64,000 nucleotides of DNA from JAFDBW01 sp963825575 (lineage in GTDB: Bacteria; Desulfobacterota; Desulfuromonadia; Desulfuromonadales; BM103), in contig CAWGUB010000013.1 in the NCBI GenBank assembly GCA_963825575.1, positions 42,082 to 106,081 on the forward strand. Direction: 5' to 3'. Position numbers and translations under genes: made by a program. The notes beneath the pieces are model-generated. The model was not told where the DNA came from. It did not search any database and saw only the letters and a program-made list of their open reading frames with translations. Each line of letters opens with the position of its first letter. The first letter of the stretch is position 1. Below are positions 1 through 9,190 of this stretch, in pieces.

Positions 1-192
1 ATGCTCTCTAAAACGCTGGTTATTGTCTTGGGCGTTGTCCTGATTGTCGAAGGTATCCCATGGTTCATGTCACCGCGAGGAACCAAGCGCATGTTGGGCG
101 AACTTTTTCAGATGAATGACCGGACTTTGCGGTTTATCGGGTTTGGCTTGATGCTCGCCGGCCTGCTCCTTGTCTACCTTGCTAAAGTCTGA
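1..192 (+). CDS. DUF2065-type small inner-membrane protein
   Basis: This 63-residue protein has two hydrophobic segments, about residues 5-23 and 44-60, joined by a basic loop carrying the motif SPRGTKRM. This is the usual layout and length of the DUF2065 (YjeT-like) family, whose function is unknown. The first base of the window is the A of its ATG. The family is normally about 60 residues, so the gene is probably complete, but an upstream start cannot be excluded. It lies 44 bp before queA on the same strand. Confidence 0.7.
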   Translation: MLSKTLVIVLGVVLIVEGIPWFMSPRGTKRMLGELFQMNDRTLRFIGFGLMLAGLLLVYLAKV

Positions 193-236
193 AGAATATA
201 TTTGTTTATATATTACATCAAGTGTAAAGACGTCTG

Positions 237-1268
237 ATGCAACTGAAGGATTTTGATTTTGAATTGCCCCATGAGTTGATCGCACAACGGCCCCTTGACA
301 GGCGCTCTGCGTCGAGGTTGCTGCATTTGTCACGGGGCTCTCAAGCCATTGGGCATCATCAATTTGTCGAGTTGCCCGCGATGCTGCGGGAGGGCGACCT
401 GCTCGTCCGAAACGAAACCAGGGTGTTGCCGGCCCGCTTGCTGGGGAGCAAACTAACTGGTGGGCTGGTGGAGGTTCTACTGCTTCGTCAACTCGACTCT
501 GGACAGAATGTCTGGCGTTGCATGACCCGGAGTTCCAGGCCGCTTAAGGTCGGCACTCTCCTTGATTTCCCGGCAAAGATTGGCGGTGAAATCATTGAAG
601 TTATCGATGACGGACAGCGTCTGGTGCGTTTTTCCTCTCCCGGACCGTTTCTCGAAGTGTTGGAACAGGTTGGTCACATGCCGCTGCCACCGTATATCCG
701 GCGCAATGACCAGCCTTTCGACAAAAACCGTTACCAGACGATTTTTGCCAAAAATCCCGGAGCCGTGGCCGCACCGACTGCGGGTCTGCATTTTACTGAA
801 GAGACCTTTGCGGCTCTGGCAGAATGCAACATCGAGGTTTGTGGCGTCACATTGCACGTCGGGCCGGGAACCTTCCTGCCGGTCCGGACAGACAACCTGC
901 AAGAGCATCACATGCATTCCGAAGCCTATGACATCCCGTTGGCGGCTGCGGAACGGATCAACACTGCGCGTGCGGAGGGTCGCCGAATCGTCGCCCTTGG
1001 CACGACAGTTACACGCACGCTTGAACACGCGGTCGATGACAGTGGTTTGCTGCAGACAGGGCAGGGTGAGACGAACCTCTTTATCAAGCCCGGACATCAA
1101 TTCCGTATGGTGGATGCCCTGCTGACCAATTTCCATCTGCCCAAGTCGACCCTTTTGGTGCTGGTCTCTGCGTTTGCCGGCAGGGACTTTGTCCTCCGCG
1201 CCTACCGGGAGGCGATTGAACAGAGTTACCGGTTTTTTAGCTACGGTGACTGCATGTTGATCGAGTAA
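237..1268 (+). CDS. queA: S-adenosylmethionine:tRNA ribosyltransferase-isomerase QueA
   Basis: QueA transfers and rearranges the ribosyl group of S-adenosylmethionine onto 7-aminomethyl-7-deazaguanine in tRNA to give epoxyqueuosine. The 343-residue length is normal. Visible family motifs are FDFELPHELIAQ at the N terminus, GDLLVRNETRVLPARL near residue 55, YIRRNDQPFDKNRYQT near residue 152, and GAVAAPTAGLHFT near residue 178. The C terminus carries TNFHLPKSTLLVLVSAF. The ATG start places FDFELP at the expected distance. The next gene is tgt, which acts earlier in the same queuosine pathway, so the two probably form an operon. Confidence 0.97.
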   Translation: MQLKDFDFELPHELIAQRPLDRRSASRLLHLSRGSQAIGHHQFVELPAMLREGDLLVRNETRVLPARLLGSKLTGGLVEVLLLRQLDSGQNVWRCMTRSSRPLKVGTLLDFPAKIGGEIIEVIDDGQRLVRFSSPGPFLEVLEQVGHMPLPPYIRRNDQPFDKNRYQTIFAKNPGAVAAPTAGLHFTEETFAALAECNIEVCGVTLHVGPGTFLPVRTDNLQEHHMHSEAYDIPLAAAERINTARAEGRRIVALGTTVTRTLEHAVDDSGLLQTGQGETNLFIKPGHQFRMVDALLTNFHLPKSTLLVLVSAFAGRDFVLRAYREAIEQSYRFFSYGDCMLIE

Positions 1269-1298
1269 AAGCGCTTAGTGCAAAAAAGATAAATATTG

Positions 1299-2480
1299 AT
1301 GAGTGAAAAACACACACATGAGTCTAAAAAACCGGGTGACGGACTGAATTTCGAGTTACATAAAGTGTGTCATGACACACTAGCGCGCCGCGGGACGATA
1401 CACACTCGGAGGGGCAGGATTGACACGCCGGCCTTCATGCCTGTCGGCACCCAGGGTACTGTCAAGGGGATGCTGCCCGAGCAACTCAAGGAGATTGGTG
1501 CCCAAATCATCCTCGGTAACACCTATCATCTTTACCTGCGTCCCGGGCATGAACGCTTGGCGAGGCTTGGTGGCTTGCACAAATTTATGAACTGGGACAA
1601 GCCGATCCTGACCGACAGTGGCGGGTTCCAGGTTTTCAGCCTTGGCGAACTGCGCAAGATTGATGAACAGGGCGTACGTTTCCAGTCCCATCTCGATGGT
1701 AGCGCCCATATGCTGACCCCGGAGCTGTCAATAGGTATCCAGGAATCTCTGGGCGCAGATATCATGATGGTATTCGATGAGTGCATTCCTCATCCGGCAA
1801 ACCGTGAGTACGTTGCCGAATCGACCGCCCGTTCTACTCGTTGGGCTGCTCGGTGCAAGGCCGCGCGTACCGACTCGAGTGCAGCTTTGTTCGGTATTGT
1901 CCAGGGAGGGATGGAACAGGATTTGCGGCGGCAGAGTATCGAGGACCTGCTTGAGATCGGTTTCGAAGGTTATGCCCTTGGCGGTCTGTCGGTCGGAGAG
2001 TCAGCCGAGGTCATGTACGAGGTAATGGAATGGTCACTGCCGTTATTGCCGGCTGACAGTCCTCGCTATGTTATGGGCGTCGGGACTCCCGAGAACCTGG
2101 TCGAGGCTGTTGCGCGTGGTGCGGACATGTTCGATTGTGTAATGCCCACCCGCAATGCCCGCAATGGTGTCCTGTTTACCAGCTTCGGCAAAGTCAGCAT
2201 CAAGCAGGCCCGGTTTAGCGAGGATGAAATGCCGATTGATCCCGACTGTAACTGTTACGTTTGCCGCAATTACACTCGGGCATATTTGCGTCATCTCTAT
2301 CAAAGTAACGAAATCCTCGCTTCGGTATTGAATACTACCCACAACCTGTATTATTATCTGCACCTTATGCAAGGGATTAGAGATGCGATAGCAGTCGGCA
2401 GGTACAAGTCTTTTCGCGAAGACTTTTACCGGAAACGTTTTCCAACCGGTGGTGGCCATGCCTTCACCGGTTCAGTTTGA
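1299..2480 (+). CDS. tgt: queuine/preQ1 tRNA-guanine transglycosylase
   Basis: Tgt exchanges the wobble guanine of GUN-anticodon tRNAs for preQ1. The 393-residue protein shows TDSGGFQVFS near residue 106, which holds the catalytic acid/base Asp, and FDCVMPTRNARNG near residue 280, which holds the nucleophile Asp. A zinc site CNCYVC with a downstream His is also present. The ATG at 1299 is preferred over the in-frame TTG immediately upstream. No strong ribosome-binding site is seen, which suggests expression coupled to queA 30 bp upstream. The first 15 or so residues are charged and are not part of the conserved fold. Confidence 0.97.
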   Translation: MSEKHTHESKKPGDGLNFELHKVCHDTLARRGTIHTRRGRIDTPAFMPVGTQGTVKGMLPEQLKEIGAQIILGNTYHLYLRPGHERLARLGGLHKFMNWDKPILTDSGGFQVFSLGELRKIDEQGVRFQSHLDGSAHMLTPELSIGIQESLGADIMMVFDECIPHPANREYVAESTARSTRWAARCKAARTDSSAALFGIVQGGMEQDLRRQSIEDLLEIGFEGYALGGLSVGESAEVMYEVMEWSLPLLPADSPRYVMGVGTPENLVEAVARGADMFDCVMPTRNARNGVLFTSFGKVSIKQARFSEDEMPIDPDCNCYVCRNYTRAYLRHLYQSNEILASVLNTTHNLYYYLHLMQGIRDAIAVGRYKSFREDFYRKRFPTGGGHAFTGSV

Positions 2481-2526
2481 CAGACAACCAAACTATCAAA
2501 TATTCGTAACTCAAGGAGGAAAAAAT

Positions 2527-2850
2527 ATGTTTGCAACCAACGCTTACGCCATGGCCGGTGGCGCTGAACAACAGGCCGGAGGCGGAATGGAAGGGATCAT
2601 CATGCTGGTGATCATGTTCGCTATCTTCTACCTGCTCCTGATCCGTCCACAGCAGAAACGCGCCAAGCAGCACAAGCAGCTGGTGGAAAACCTGAAATCA
2701 GGCGACCAGGTGGTAACAGCTGGTGGCATTCACGGCAAGATCGTAGCGGTACAGGAAGATATCATCACCCTCGAGATTGCCAGCAATGTGCGTATTAAAA
2801 TCAACCGCCCCTCGATTATCGGGACCAAGACCGACCAGTTGGAAGAATAG
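2527..2850 (+). CDS. yajC: Sec translocon accessory protein YajC
   Basis: YajC is a small single-span membrane protein that co-purifies with SecDF. The protein has 107 residues, with a hydrophobic segment at about 23-41 followed by the family signature LLLIRPQQKRAKQH and GDQVVTAGGIHGKI. The start chosen is the ATG at 2527 because a strong AAGGAGG-type ribosome-binding site lies just upstream at 2513-2520. A longer in-frame extension back to 2449 has no such site and overlaps tgt. It sits between tgt and secD, the common order in proteobacteria. Confidence 0.95.
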   Translation: MFATNAYAMAGGAEQQAGGGMEGIIMLVIMFAIFYLLLIRPQQKRAKQHKQLVENLKSGDQVVTAGGIHGKIVAVQEDIITLEIASNVRIKINRPSIIGTKTDQLEE

Positions 2851-2908
2851 GTGTATACAGATTTGGACGATCCGTTGACGCGGGTCGGTTGAAAGGAGAT
2901 CCAACATA

Positions 2909-4507
2909 ATGTCCAACAGCATAAAGATTCGGGCCGGCGTGGTACTGTGCTGCCTCGTCCTGGCCCTGGTCTCGCTCGGGCCGACACTTTTCGGCAGTAG
3001 CCTTCCGGACTGGTGGCGTAAGGCTTTTGACCCGATTCACCTTGGTCTTGACCTGCAGGGTGGCATGCACCTTGTCCTTGGTGTTGACGTTGACAAGGCC
3101 GTAGAAAGCCGACTCGATACGATCGTAGACCAGACTGAAGAGCTGCTCCGTGAGCAGGATGTGATTTTCAAACGTGTCGACCGTTCTTCCGGTGAGCGCG
3201 TTGTGGTCACCGTCTACGACGAAGAGGCGGGCGGTCAGGTTGATGCCTTCATGGAAGAAACGTTCCCCAACCTGGAAACGATGACGTTTACGACTGAGGG
3301 TGGCTATATCCAGAAGAACTATCGTCTGAGCGATAATGAGATCAGTGCTGTTCAGGATTATGCAGTACGCCAGGCGCTCGAAACATTGCGCAACCGCGTC
3401 GATCAGTTCGGCGTCAGCGAGCCGACCCTGCAGCGAGAGGCCGACAACCGTATCCTAATACAGTTGCCCGGCGTCAAGGACCCTCAAAGAGCCATCGATC
3501 TGCTCGGCAAAACTGCCCGTCTCGAATTCAAAATGGTCATGGAAGACGCCAACCCGCAGGATGCCATTGCAGGTAACCTGCCCCAGGGTGGACAGCTCAT
3601 CTATGAGCGGCGGGTCGACCCGCGCACCGGGGCGACTTCCGAGATTCCGATCGTTGTTGAAACCAAGACCATCCTCACTGGCGATCTGCTTTCCAATGCC
3701 CAGGTGCGAATCGACACCCGCTTCAACGACCCTTACGTTGCGATCGATTTCAACTCGGTCGGTGCCAAGCGTTTCGACCAGATCACTGCGGCCAATGTCG
3801 GCAAACGCATGGCCATCGTTCTGGATGACACGGTCTATTCGGCGCCGGTGATTCGTGAGCGCATCTCCGGCGGCAGCGCCCAGATCAGCGGCAGCTTCAC
3901 CGAACAGGAAGCAACCGATTTGGCCATCGTGCTGCGGGCCGGTTCCCTGCCGGCGCCGGTCAAGATCATGGAAAACCGCACCGTTGGTCCGTCTCTTGGT
4001 CAGGATTCGATCAACCAGGGGATCATGTCGATTCTGATCGGCAGTGTCCTGGTTATTCTGGCGATGTTCGTCTATTACAAATTGTCTGGTCTGGTCGCCA
4101 ACGTTGTGCTGATCCTCAACATTGTTTTCATCATGGCCATGCTATCGATCTTTGGTGCGACCCTGACCTTGCCCGGTCTCGCCGGTATCGTCCTGACAGT
4201 TGGTATGGCTGTTGATGCCAATGTGCTGATCTTTGAGCGTATCCGTGAAGAAATACGTCTGGGACGAACCGCCAGGGCTGCCCTGGAGGCTGGCTTTGAA
4301 AAAGCCAAGCTGACGATCATCGACGCCAATATTACCACCCTGATTGCTGCGCTGGTTCTTTTCCAGTTTGGCACCGGTCCGGTCAAAGGCTTTGCCGTGA
4401 CCTTGTCAATCGGCATCATTTCTTCGCTCTTTACTGCAGTGGTCGTTTCGCGACTGATCTTCGACTTTTTCCTGTCGCGGAGCAAAACCATTCGTTTGAG
4501 CATCTAG
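2909..4507 (+). CDS. secD: protein translocase subunit SecD
   Basis: SecD, with SecF, uses the proton motive force to help complete protein export through SecYEG. The 532-residue protein has an N-terminal membrane segment (about 8-27), the D1 motif DLQGGMHLVLGVDVD, and a large periplasmic domain. Five C-terminal membrane segments include the D4 motif TVGMAVDANVLIFERIREE. A GAAAGGAG ribosome-binding site lies just upstream of the ATG. The secF start follows 12 bp after the stop. Confidence 0.97.
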   Translation: MSNSIKIRAGVVLCCLVLALVSLGPTLFGSSLPDWWRKAFDPIHLGLDLQGGMHLVLGVDVDKAVESRLDTIVDQTEELLREQDVIFKRVDRSSGERVVVTVYDEEAGGQVDAFMEETFPNLETMTFTTEGGYIQKNYRLSDNEISAVQDYAVRQALETLRNRVDQFGVSEPTLQREADNRILIQLPGVKDPQRAIDLLGKTARLEFKMVMEDANPQDAIAGNLPQGGQLIYERRVDPRTGATSEIPIVVETKTILTGDLLSNAQVRIDTRFNDPYVAIDFNSVGAKRFDQITAANVGKRMAIVLDDTVYSAPVIRERISGGSAQISGSFTEQEATDLAIVLRAGSLPAPVKIMENRTVGPSLGQDSINQGIMSILIGSVLVILAMFVYYKLSGLVANVVLILNIVFIMAMLSIFGATLTLPGLAGIVLTVGMAVDANVLIFERIREEIRLGRTARAALEAGFEKAKLTIIDANITTLIAALVLFQFGTGPVKGFAVTLSIGIISSLFTAVVVSRLIFDFFLSRSKTIRLSI

Positions 4508-4519
4508 GAGTTCTCAATA

Positions 4520-5452
4520 ATGCAGATTATCAAGCACGATATAAATATAGACTTTGTCGGCAAACGCAAAATAGCCCTGATCGTGTCTGCGGTGGTGATA
4601 TTCATCGGCTTGGCGTCATTGGTTGTCAATGGCGGGCCGAATTACGGCATCGATTTTGTCGGTGGCACCCTGGTGCAGGTCAAGTTTGCCGAGAATACCA
4701 ACGCCGCCAAGATCAAGGACGGTCTCGCCTCGCTCGATCTTGGCTCAGTCGTTGTTCAGCGTTTTGGAGATGATCCCAATGAGTTCCTGATCCGAGTTCA
4801 GGAGAGCGGCGAGGGTAAGGATCTTTCCGGCTTGATTTCGGGAAGCCTTGACGCGGTTTATGGCGCAGGGCAGGTCGATATACGCCGTGTCGAGATGGTC
4901 GGTCCGCAGGTTGGCAAAGATCTGCGCCAGAAAGGCCTGCTGTCGATTTCCTACGCAATGATCGGTATCCTGGTCTACATCGCCTGGCGTTTTGAACTGC
5001 GCTATGCCATTGGAGCCATCATCGCCCTGTTGCATGATGTGCTGATCACTCTCGGGGCCTTTTCCATAACCGGTCGGGAAATAGACCTGCCGATTATCGC
5101 AGCTTTCCTCGCGATCATCGGTTATTCACTGAACGATACGATTATCGTCTACGATCGCATCCGCGAGAATTATGGTAAACACCAGAAGCTTGGCTTCGTC
5201 GAAGTTGTGAACCGTTCGATTAACGAAACCTTGTCACGGACTATCCTTACTTCCGGGACGACCCTGCTGGTGGTTCTGGCTCTCTTTATCTTTGGTGGCG
5301 GCGTGATTCATAATTTTGCATTCGCAATGCTGGTCGGCATCCTGGTCGGTACCTACTCATCGATTTTTGTTGCCAGCCCGTTACTGATCATCTGGCAGGA
5401 CATGCGTTCCCGGGGACAGAAGAAACCGACTGCAGCAGAGGGGAGGGCGTAA
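4520..5452 (+). CDS. secF: protein translocase subunit SecF
   Basis: SecF is the partner of SecD in proton-driven late protein translocation. The 310 residues are typical. The N-terminal membrane span is followed by GIDFVGGTLVQVKF. The C-terminal membrane domain carries LNDTIIVYDRIREN and the conserved SRTILTSGTTLLVV. A TAGGAG ribosome-binding site overlaps the end of secD. The stop codon abuts the ATG of the downstream TPR gene, indicating one transcript. Confidence 0.97.
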   Translation: MQIIKHDINIDFVGKRKIALIVSAVVIFIGLASLVVNGGPNYGIDFVGGTLVQVKFAENTNAAKIKDGLASLDLGSVVVQRFGDDPNEFLIRVQESGEGKDLSGLISGSLDAVYGAGQVDIRRVEMVGPQVGKDLRQKGLLSISYAMIGILVYIAWRFELRYAIGAIIALLHDVLITLGAFSITGREIDLPIIAAFLAIIGYSLNDTIIVYDRIRENYGKHQKLGFVEVVNRSINETLSRTILTSGTTLLVVLALFIFGGGVIHNFAFAMLVGILVGTYSSIFVASPLLIIWQDMRSRGQKKPTAAEGRA

Positions 5453-6031
5453 ATGAAGAAGGAAACCATTCTGATTGTTGTTGTGACCTTGGTGGCTGGT
5501 TTTGTGATCGGTTTGTTGGCGGGTGAGAAAACTTCCGGGCCGAGTCTGCCAGCGCCTTCCGGTGTTCCGACCGGGTCACCGCCGATGTTGAATTTGCAGC
5601 AGAAATTAGGCGAATTGAAAAATATCGTTGCCGCAGACCCGACCAATTTCCAGGCATGGGTTGCACTTGGTAATGAGTATTTCGACAGTAACCAGCTCAT
5701 GGATGCAATCGAGGCTTACGACAAGGCCCTGGAAATCCAACCGAACTCTCCGGATGTTCTGACCGACCAGGGGGTCATGTTCAAACGCCTTGGCTGGTTC
5801 GATCGTGCTATCCAAAATTTCAACAAGGCGAATCAACTTGATCCTACTCATGCCACGAGTGTATACAACCTTGGTGTTGTCTATCGTTATGACCTGCAGG
5901 ATTTTGCCAAGGCACAACAGGCATGGACACGTTTCCTTGAAATCAATCCAACCGGCCCTGGATCCGACCGGGTGCGACAGGATCTCGAATCAATGCGGGC
6001 GCAACAACCGGTCCAGCAACAACAGAAATAG
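5453..6031 (+). CDS. membrane-anchored tetratricopeptide repeat protein
   Basis: This 192-residue protein has an N-terminal hydrophobic anchor at about residues 5-24, a Pro/Ser-rich linker, and about three TPR units from residue 50 to 175 (for example AWVALGNEYFDSNQLMDAIE and SVYNLGVVYRYDLQ). The Gln-rich tail is low complexity. TPRs usually mediate protein-protein contacts, here probably in the periplasm. The ATG directly follows the secF stop with no gap, and a Rho-independent terminator follows the gene. No specific partner can be named from sequence. Confidence 0.85.
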   Translation: MKKETILIVVVTLVAGFVIGLLAGEKTSGPSLPAPSGVPTGSPPMLNLQQKLGELKNIVAADPTNFQAWVALGNEYFDSNQLMDAIEAYDKALEIQPNSPDVLTDQGVMFKRLGWFDRAIQNFNKANQLDPTHATSVYNLGVVYRYDLQDFAKAQQAWTRFLEINPTGPGSDRVRQDLESMRAQQPVQQQQK

Positions 6032-6043
6032 TCTGATACGTCT

Positions 6044-6074
6044 CGGGCCGGAGCTTGCTTCCGGCCCGTTTTTT
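6044..6074 (+). terminator. Rho-independent terminator after the sec operon
   Basis: A perfect 9-bp stem (CGGGCCGGA with TCCGGCCCG) with a 7-nt loop is followed by a run of six T. It lies 12 bp after the stop of the TPR gene and probably ends the queA-tgt-yajC-secDF transcript. Confidence 0.9.
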
Positions 6075-6174
6075 ATCTACGGAAAAAAATCATTTTTTTG
6101 AAGGCAATGTGCAAAGACGTGCTTGGGTTTCATACCTTTTATCTGCAGTATCGTTCCCCTTTATTTTGTTTCCC

Positions 6175-6564
6175 ATGCCGTCAATCAATAAAAGATTTAC
6201 TTGCGGTGTGATCCTCTCCGTACCTTATCTGTCCCTCAGCGGATGTCCTGCTACACAGGGGCCGCTGATTAAAGGTGTTTTGCATGGCGACCTGATCTGC
6301 AGGGAGATCTCCACGTCGCAGAGGATATTGTCCTGGGAGGATGCAAGTCTGACTATCGTGCTCGAAACCCGACTCCGTTTCCTGGCCCCCGGCGATGACC
6401 AGGCCAACTTGGGCGAACCTAACCTGCTGCGCAACGACTGGTCTCACAGCGCCCTTGCCGTACTGGCCCGGTCTTCTATTGACGGCCGTCGTAAAGGCTG
6501 TCTTGGCCGTATGATTTTCGAACCGCCGCGCCCTATGCCATCAAGCCAGGCTGGTCTGTCTTGA
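6175..6564 (+). CDS. possible lipoprotein, or remnant of one
   Basis: An open frame from the ATG at 6175 encodes 129 residues with a signal-like N terminus ending in a lipobox (SLSGC near residue 24). After it comes a stretch reading SLTIVLETRLRFLAPGDDQ. This resembles the start of right-handed beta-helix lipoproteins, where a phrase like LTIxPGTxxxF is common, but the following residues do not continue that pattern. The frame ends in a TTGA overlap with the recJ start. It may be a decayed beta-helix gene or a small lipoprotein; the call is weak. The 100 bp before it hold only the sec-operon terminator. Confidence 0.35.
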   Translation: MPSINKRFTCGVILSVPYLSLSGCPATQGPLIKGVLHGDLICREISTSQRILSWEDASLTIVLETRLRFLAPGDDQANLGEPNLLRNDWSHSALAVLARSSIDGRRKGCLGRMIFEPPRPMPSSQAGLS

Positions 6565-8291
6565 AGGCTGTAACCGAGCGCCTGTGGGTGCCCCGCCATA
6601 ACTCGCCCGATTATTCCATAGCCAGCGAGTACGCTGAACAGTTGGGTATCTCCAGTCTGGTCGCACGCCTTTTGATCGGTCGACAATTCTCGCTTGAATC
6701 CGCCCGTCAGTTCCTTGCTATGCGACTCTCCGATTTACCCGACCCTTTTCTGCTTCCGGATATGGACGTCGCTGTTACTCGCCTCTATGCTGCAATTGAG
6801 AATCGAGAAAAGATCGCCATTCACGGTGATTATGATGTCGACGGCATCTCGGGAACTGTTCTGCTGACTGCTGTTTTAGGGGTTTTTGGGGCGGACGTTG
6901 AATATCATATCCCACTGCGTTTGCGAGACGGCTACGGGCTTTCCGCGGAGGCGATAAAAGCAGCTGCAGCAAGGGGCATTACCGTCATCGTCTCGGTTGA
7001 CTGCGGCGTGTCGGCCCATGAAGAGGCCAATCTCGCCAGGCAACACGGTATCGACCTGGTCGTCACCGATCATCACCAACCACCAGCGACCCTGCCACTG
7101 GCTGTCGCGGTGATTAACCCTCAAAGGCGGGACTCTGATTTCCCGTTCCGGCCATTGGCAGGAGTCGGCGTGGCATTTTTCCTGCTGATTGCCTTGCGCA
7201 AAACACTGCGTGAAGCCGGCTGGTTCAAAACGCACCCGGAGCCTGACCTGCGCGATTATCTCGATCTGGTGGCATTGGGGACGATTGCCGACCTCGTTCC
7301 GCTGCAGGGGGTCAACCGAACGATAACCAAACATGGCCTCAGGTTGATCGAAAACGGGCCTCGCATCGGTTTGCGCGCACTCAAGCAAGTGGCTTCGGTC
7401 AAGAATGTTTCGAGCGGGGTCGTTGGCTTCCAGTTGGCACCTCGCCTGAATGCCGCAGGACGCATGGAAGATGCCGCACTCGGTGTGGAACTTTTACTCG
7501 AAGAAGATATGGTGCGTGCCTTGAATACTGCGCGTTACCTGGATCAGTGTAATCGTGAGCGCCAGGAACTGGAAAAACAGACCTTGCGTGAAGCAGAAAC
7601 GGCTGTTGCCAAGCTGTCCGACCAGCATAGCCACACGATCGTCCTCGGTGGCGAAGGTTGGCATCCGGGCGTAATTGGTATAGTCGCCAGTCGTCTCGTA
7701 GAGCGATATCACCGGCCGACTGTTCTGGTGGCTCTGGACGGTGATGGTGGCAAGGGGTCGGCGAGGTCAATTCGCGGATATCACCTGTACCAGGGGCTGC
7801 AGGCCTGCGCCGGTCACCTGATGGCCTTTGGCGGACACGAAATGGCTGCCGGCCTGAGTCTCAACAGACAAGAGTTGCCGGCTTTTGCCTCAGCCCTGGA
7901 AGCCCATGCCCGAGGAGAGCTTGGCGATGACGACCTGATTCCGAAATTGCGCCACGACGGCACGCTATTACTTGAGGAGATAGACCTTGACGCGCTCCGT
8001 CAGATGGAGAGCATGGCACCGTTCGGTATGGAGAACCCGGAACCGCTTATGGTAGTTGAATCGGTACGCGCCATGCGGGTCCAGGAGCTCAAAGGCGGAC
8101 ATTTGCGATTCACCGTCTGCCAGGGGGCGTTCAGTCACCCGGCGATAGCCTTTGGCATGCAGGGGCGAAAAGAGGAGTTCCGGGGCGAGGTTGATCTGCT
8201 GGTTGCGCCGCAGATCAACTATTACCAGGGGCGTGAGACGGTTCAGCTGCGAGTCAAGGACGTCAAGGCGTCAGCCAAAAGTGAAATGTGA
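6561..8291 (+). CDS. recJ: single-stranded-DNA-specific exonuclease RecJ
   Basis: RecJ is a 5'-3' single-strand exonuclease used in recombination and mismatch repair. The 576-residue protein has the DHH phosphoesterase motifs HGDYDVDGISGT (near residue 90), SVDCGVS, VVTDHHQ (near 168) and a DHHA1 domain with GGHEMAAGLSL, then a C-terminal OB-like region. The start is a TTG at 6561. No clear ribosome-binding site is visible, so the exact start is uncertain by a few codons. The final codons and the stop at 8289-8291 lie inside a GTGAAAT-type heptad repeat. Confidence 0.95.
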   Translation: MKAVTERLWVPRHNSPDYSIASEYAEQLGISSLVARLLIGRQFSLESARQFLAMRLSDLPDPFLLPDMDVAVTRLYAAIENREKIAIHGDYDVDGISGTVLLTAVLGVFGADVEYHIPLRLRDGYGLSAEAIKAAAARGITVIVSVDCGVSAHEEANLARQHGIDLVVTDHHQPPATLPLAVAVINPQRRDSDFPFRPLAGVGVAFFLLIALRKTLREAGWFKTHPEPDLRDYLDLVALGTIADLVPLQGVNRTITKHGLRLIENGPRIGLRALKQVASVKNVSSGVVGFQLAPRLNAAGRMEDAALGVELLLEEDMVRALNTARYLDQCNRERQELEKQTLREAETAVAKLSDQHSHTIVLGGEGWHPGVIGIVASRLVERYHRPTVLVALDGDGGKGSARSIRGYHLYQGLQACAGHLMAFGGHEMAAGLSLNRQELPAFASALEAHARGELGDDDLIPKLRHDGTLLLEEIDLDALRQMESMAPFGMENPEPLMVVESVRAMRVQELKGGHLRFTVCQGAFSHPAIAFGMQGRKEEFRGEVDLLVAPQINYYQGRETVQLRVKDVKASAKSEM

Positions 8292-8336
8292 AAAGTAACC
8301 TCAAAAGCAACATTCCTTTCACCTCTCACTCTTAAC
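8281..8336. repeat. GTGAAAT-family heptad repeat, inverted pair
   Basis: The left arm (8281-8301) is three 7-nt units of GTGAAAT type. The right arm (8316-8336) is three units of the complementary type (CTTTCAC, CTCTCAC). About 14 nt separate them. The arms straddle the ends of two convergent genes: the recJ stop lies in the left arm and the stop of the FNT channel gene (8319-8321, minus strand) lies in the right arm. It may also act as a bidirectional terminator, although no long T-run is present. Confidence 0.6.
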
Positions 8337-9131
8337 ACCCTTCAAATAAGCAAACCAGTAGGCAAATCCGACGAAAAACGCTCCACCGATGATGTTGCCG
8401 AGGGTGACCGGAATCAGGTTGCTGATAAAGAAGTTCGACCAGGTCAGGGCAGGGGCCGTCAGCCCGAGTTCTGCCTTTAGCAATAGCCCGGAGGGGATGA
8501 AATACATATTGGCAACGTTATGCTCGAAACCACTGGCGACAAAAGCCATGATCGGAACGTAGCAGGCCAGCATTTTACCAGGGATGTCACGTGCTGCGGT
8601 GGCCATGAAAACCGCCAGACAGACCAGCCAGTTGCACAGAATCCCTCTCACCAGGGCAACGCCGAAGGAGAGTTCGCATTTTGCTGCCGCAATATTGACG
8701 GCATGCTCTGCGACGCGACCGATCTGCCAGAGTTCCGACTCGACCATCAACCAGGCCAGGAAGAGGGAGCCGACCAGGTTGCCGGTGATCACGATTGCCC
8801 AGTTCTCGGCGATCTTGTGCCAGGGAATCTGGCCATGCAGGGCCGTCTTGGTGAGCAGGCTGTTGCCCGTGAAGAGCTCAGCGCCACAGACAACCACCAG
8901 CATCAGTCCCAACGAGAAAACGCTGCCACCGAGCAGGCGTGATACACCGATACCGAAATGCTGCGCGGTGTCAGATGTGACCAGGGTGGCAAGTTCGGCA
9001 CCAAAGGCGATGTAGAAACCAGCCAAGAGGCTCAAAACCCAGGTCCTGGACACGGGCTGGGTAAGAATCCGCCGGCCGTTGTCGGAAATCAGCTGGGTCG
9101 TCTCAATCGGTGTCAGAAAACGTTTTTCCAT
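8319..9131 (-). CDS. formate/nitrite transporter (FNT) family channel
   Basis: FNT proteins are pentameric inner-membrane channels for small monovalent anions such as formate, nitrite, lactate or hydrosulfide. The 270-residue product has about six membrane helices and the family hallmarks LVRGILCNWLVCLAVF and ASGFEHNVANMYFIP. The start is placed at the internal ATG (MEKRFLTPIETTQ), because a longer frame would run into the aminotransferase gene. The substrate cannot be read from sequence. The last residues are encoded within the right arm of a heptad repeat. Confidence 0.9.
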   Translation of the reverse strand: MEKRFLTPIETTQLISDNGRRILTQPVSRTWVLSLLAGFYIAFGAELATLVTSDTAQHFGIGVSRLLGGSVFSLGLMLVVVCGAELFTGNSLLTKTALHGQIPWHKIAENWAIVITGNLVGSLFLAWLMVESELWQIGRVAEHAVNIAAAKCELSFGVALVRGILCNWLVCLAVFMATAARDIPGKMLACYVPIMAFVASGFEHNVANMYFIPSGLLLKAELGLTAPALTWSNFFISNLIPVTLGNIIGGAFFVGFAYWFAYLKGVKSER

Positions 9132-9190
9132 TGCAGGTTGAAACGCGAGTCGCGAAACGCAAAAAGCTGCGCCTGCCTGCGCTCCCCTTT

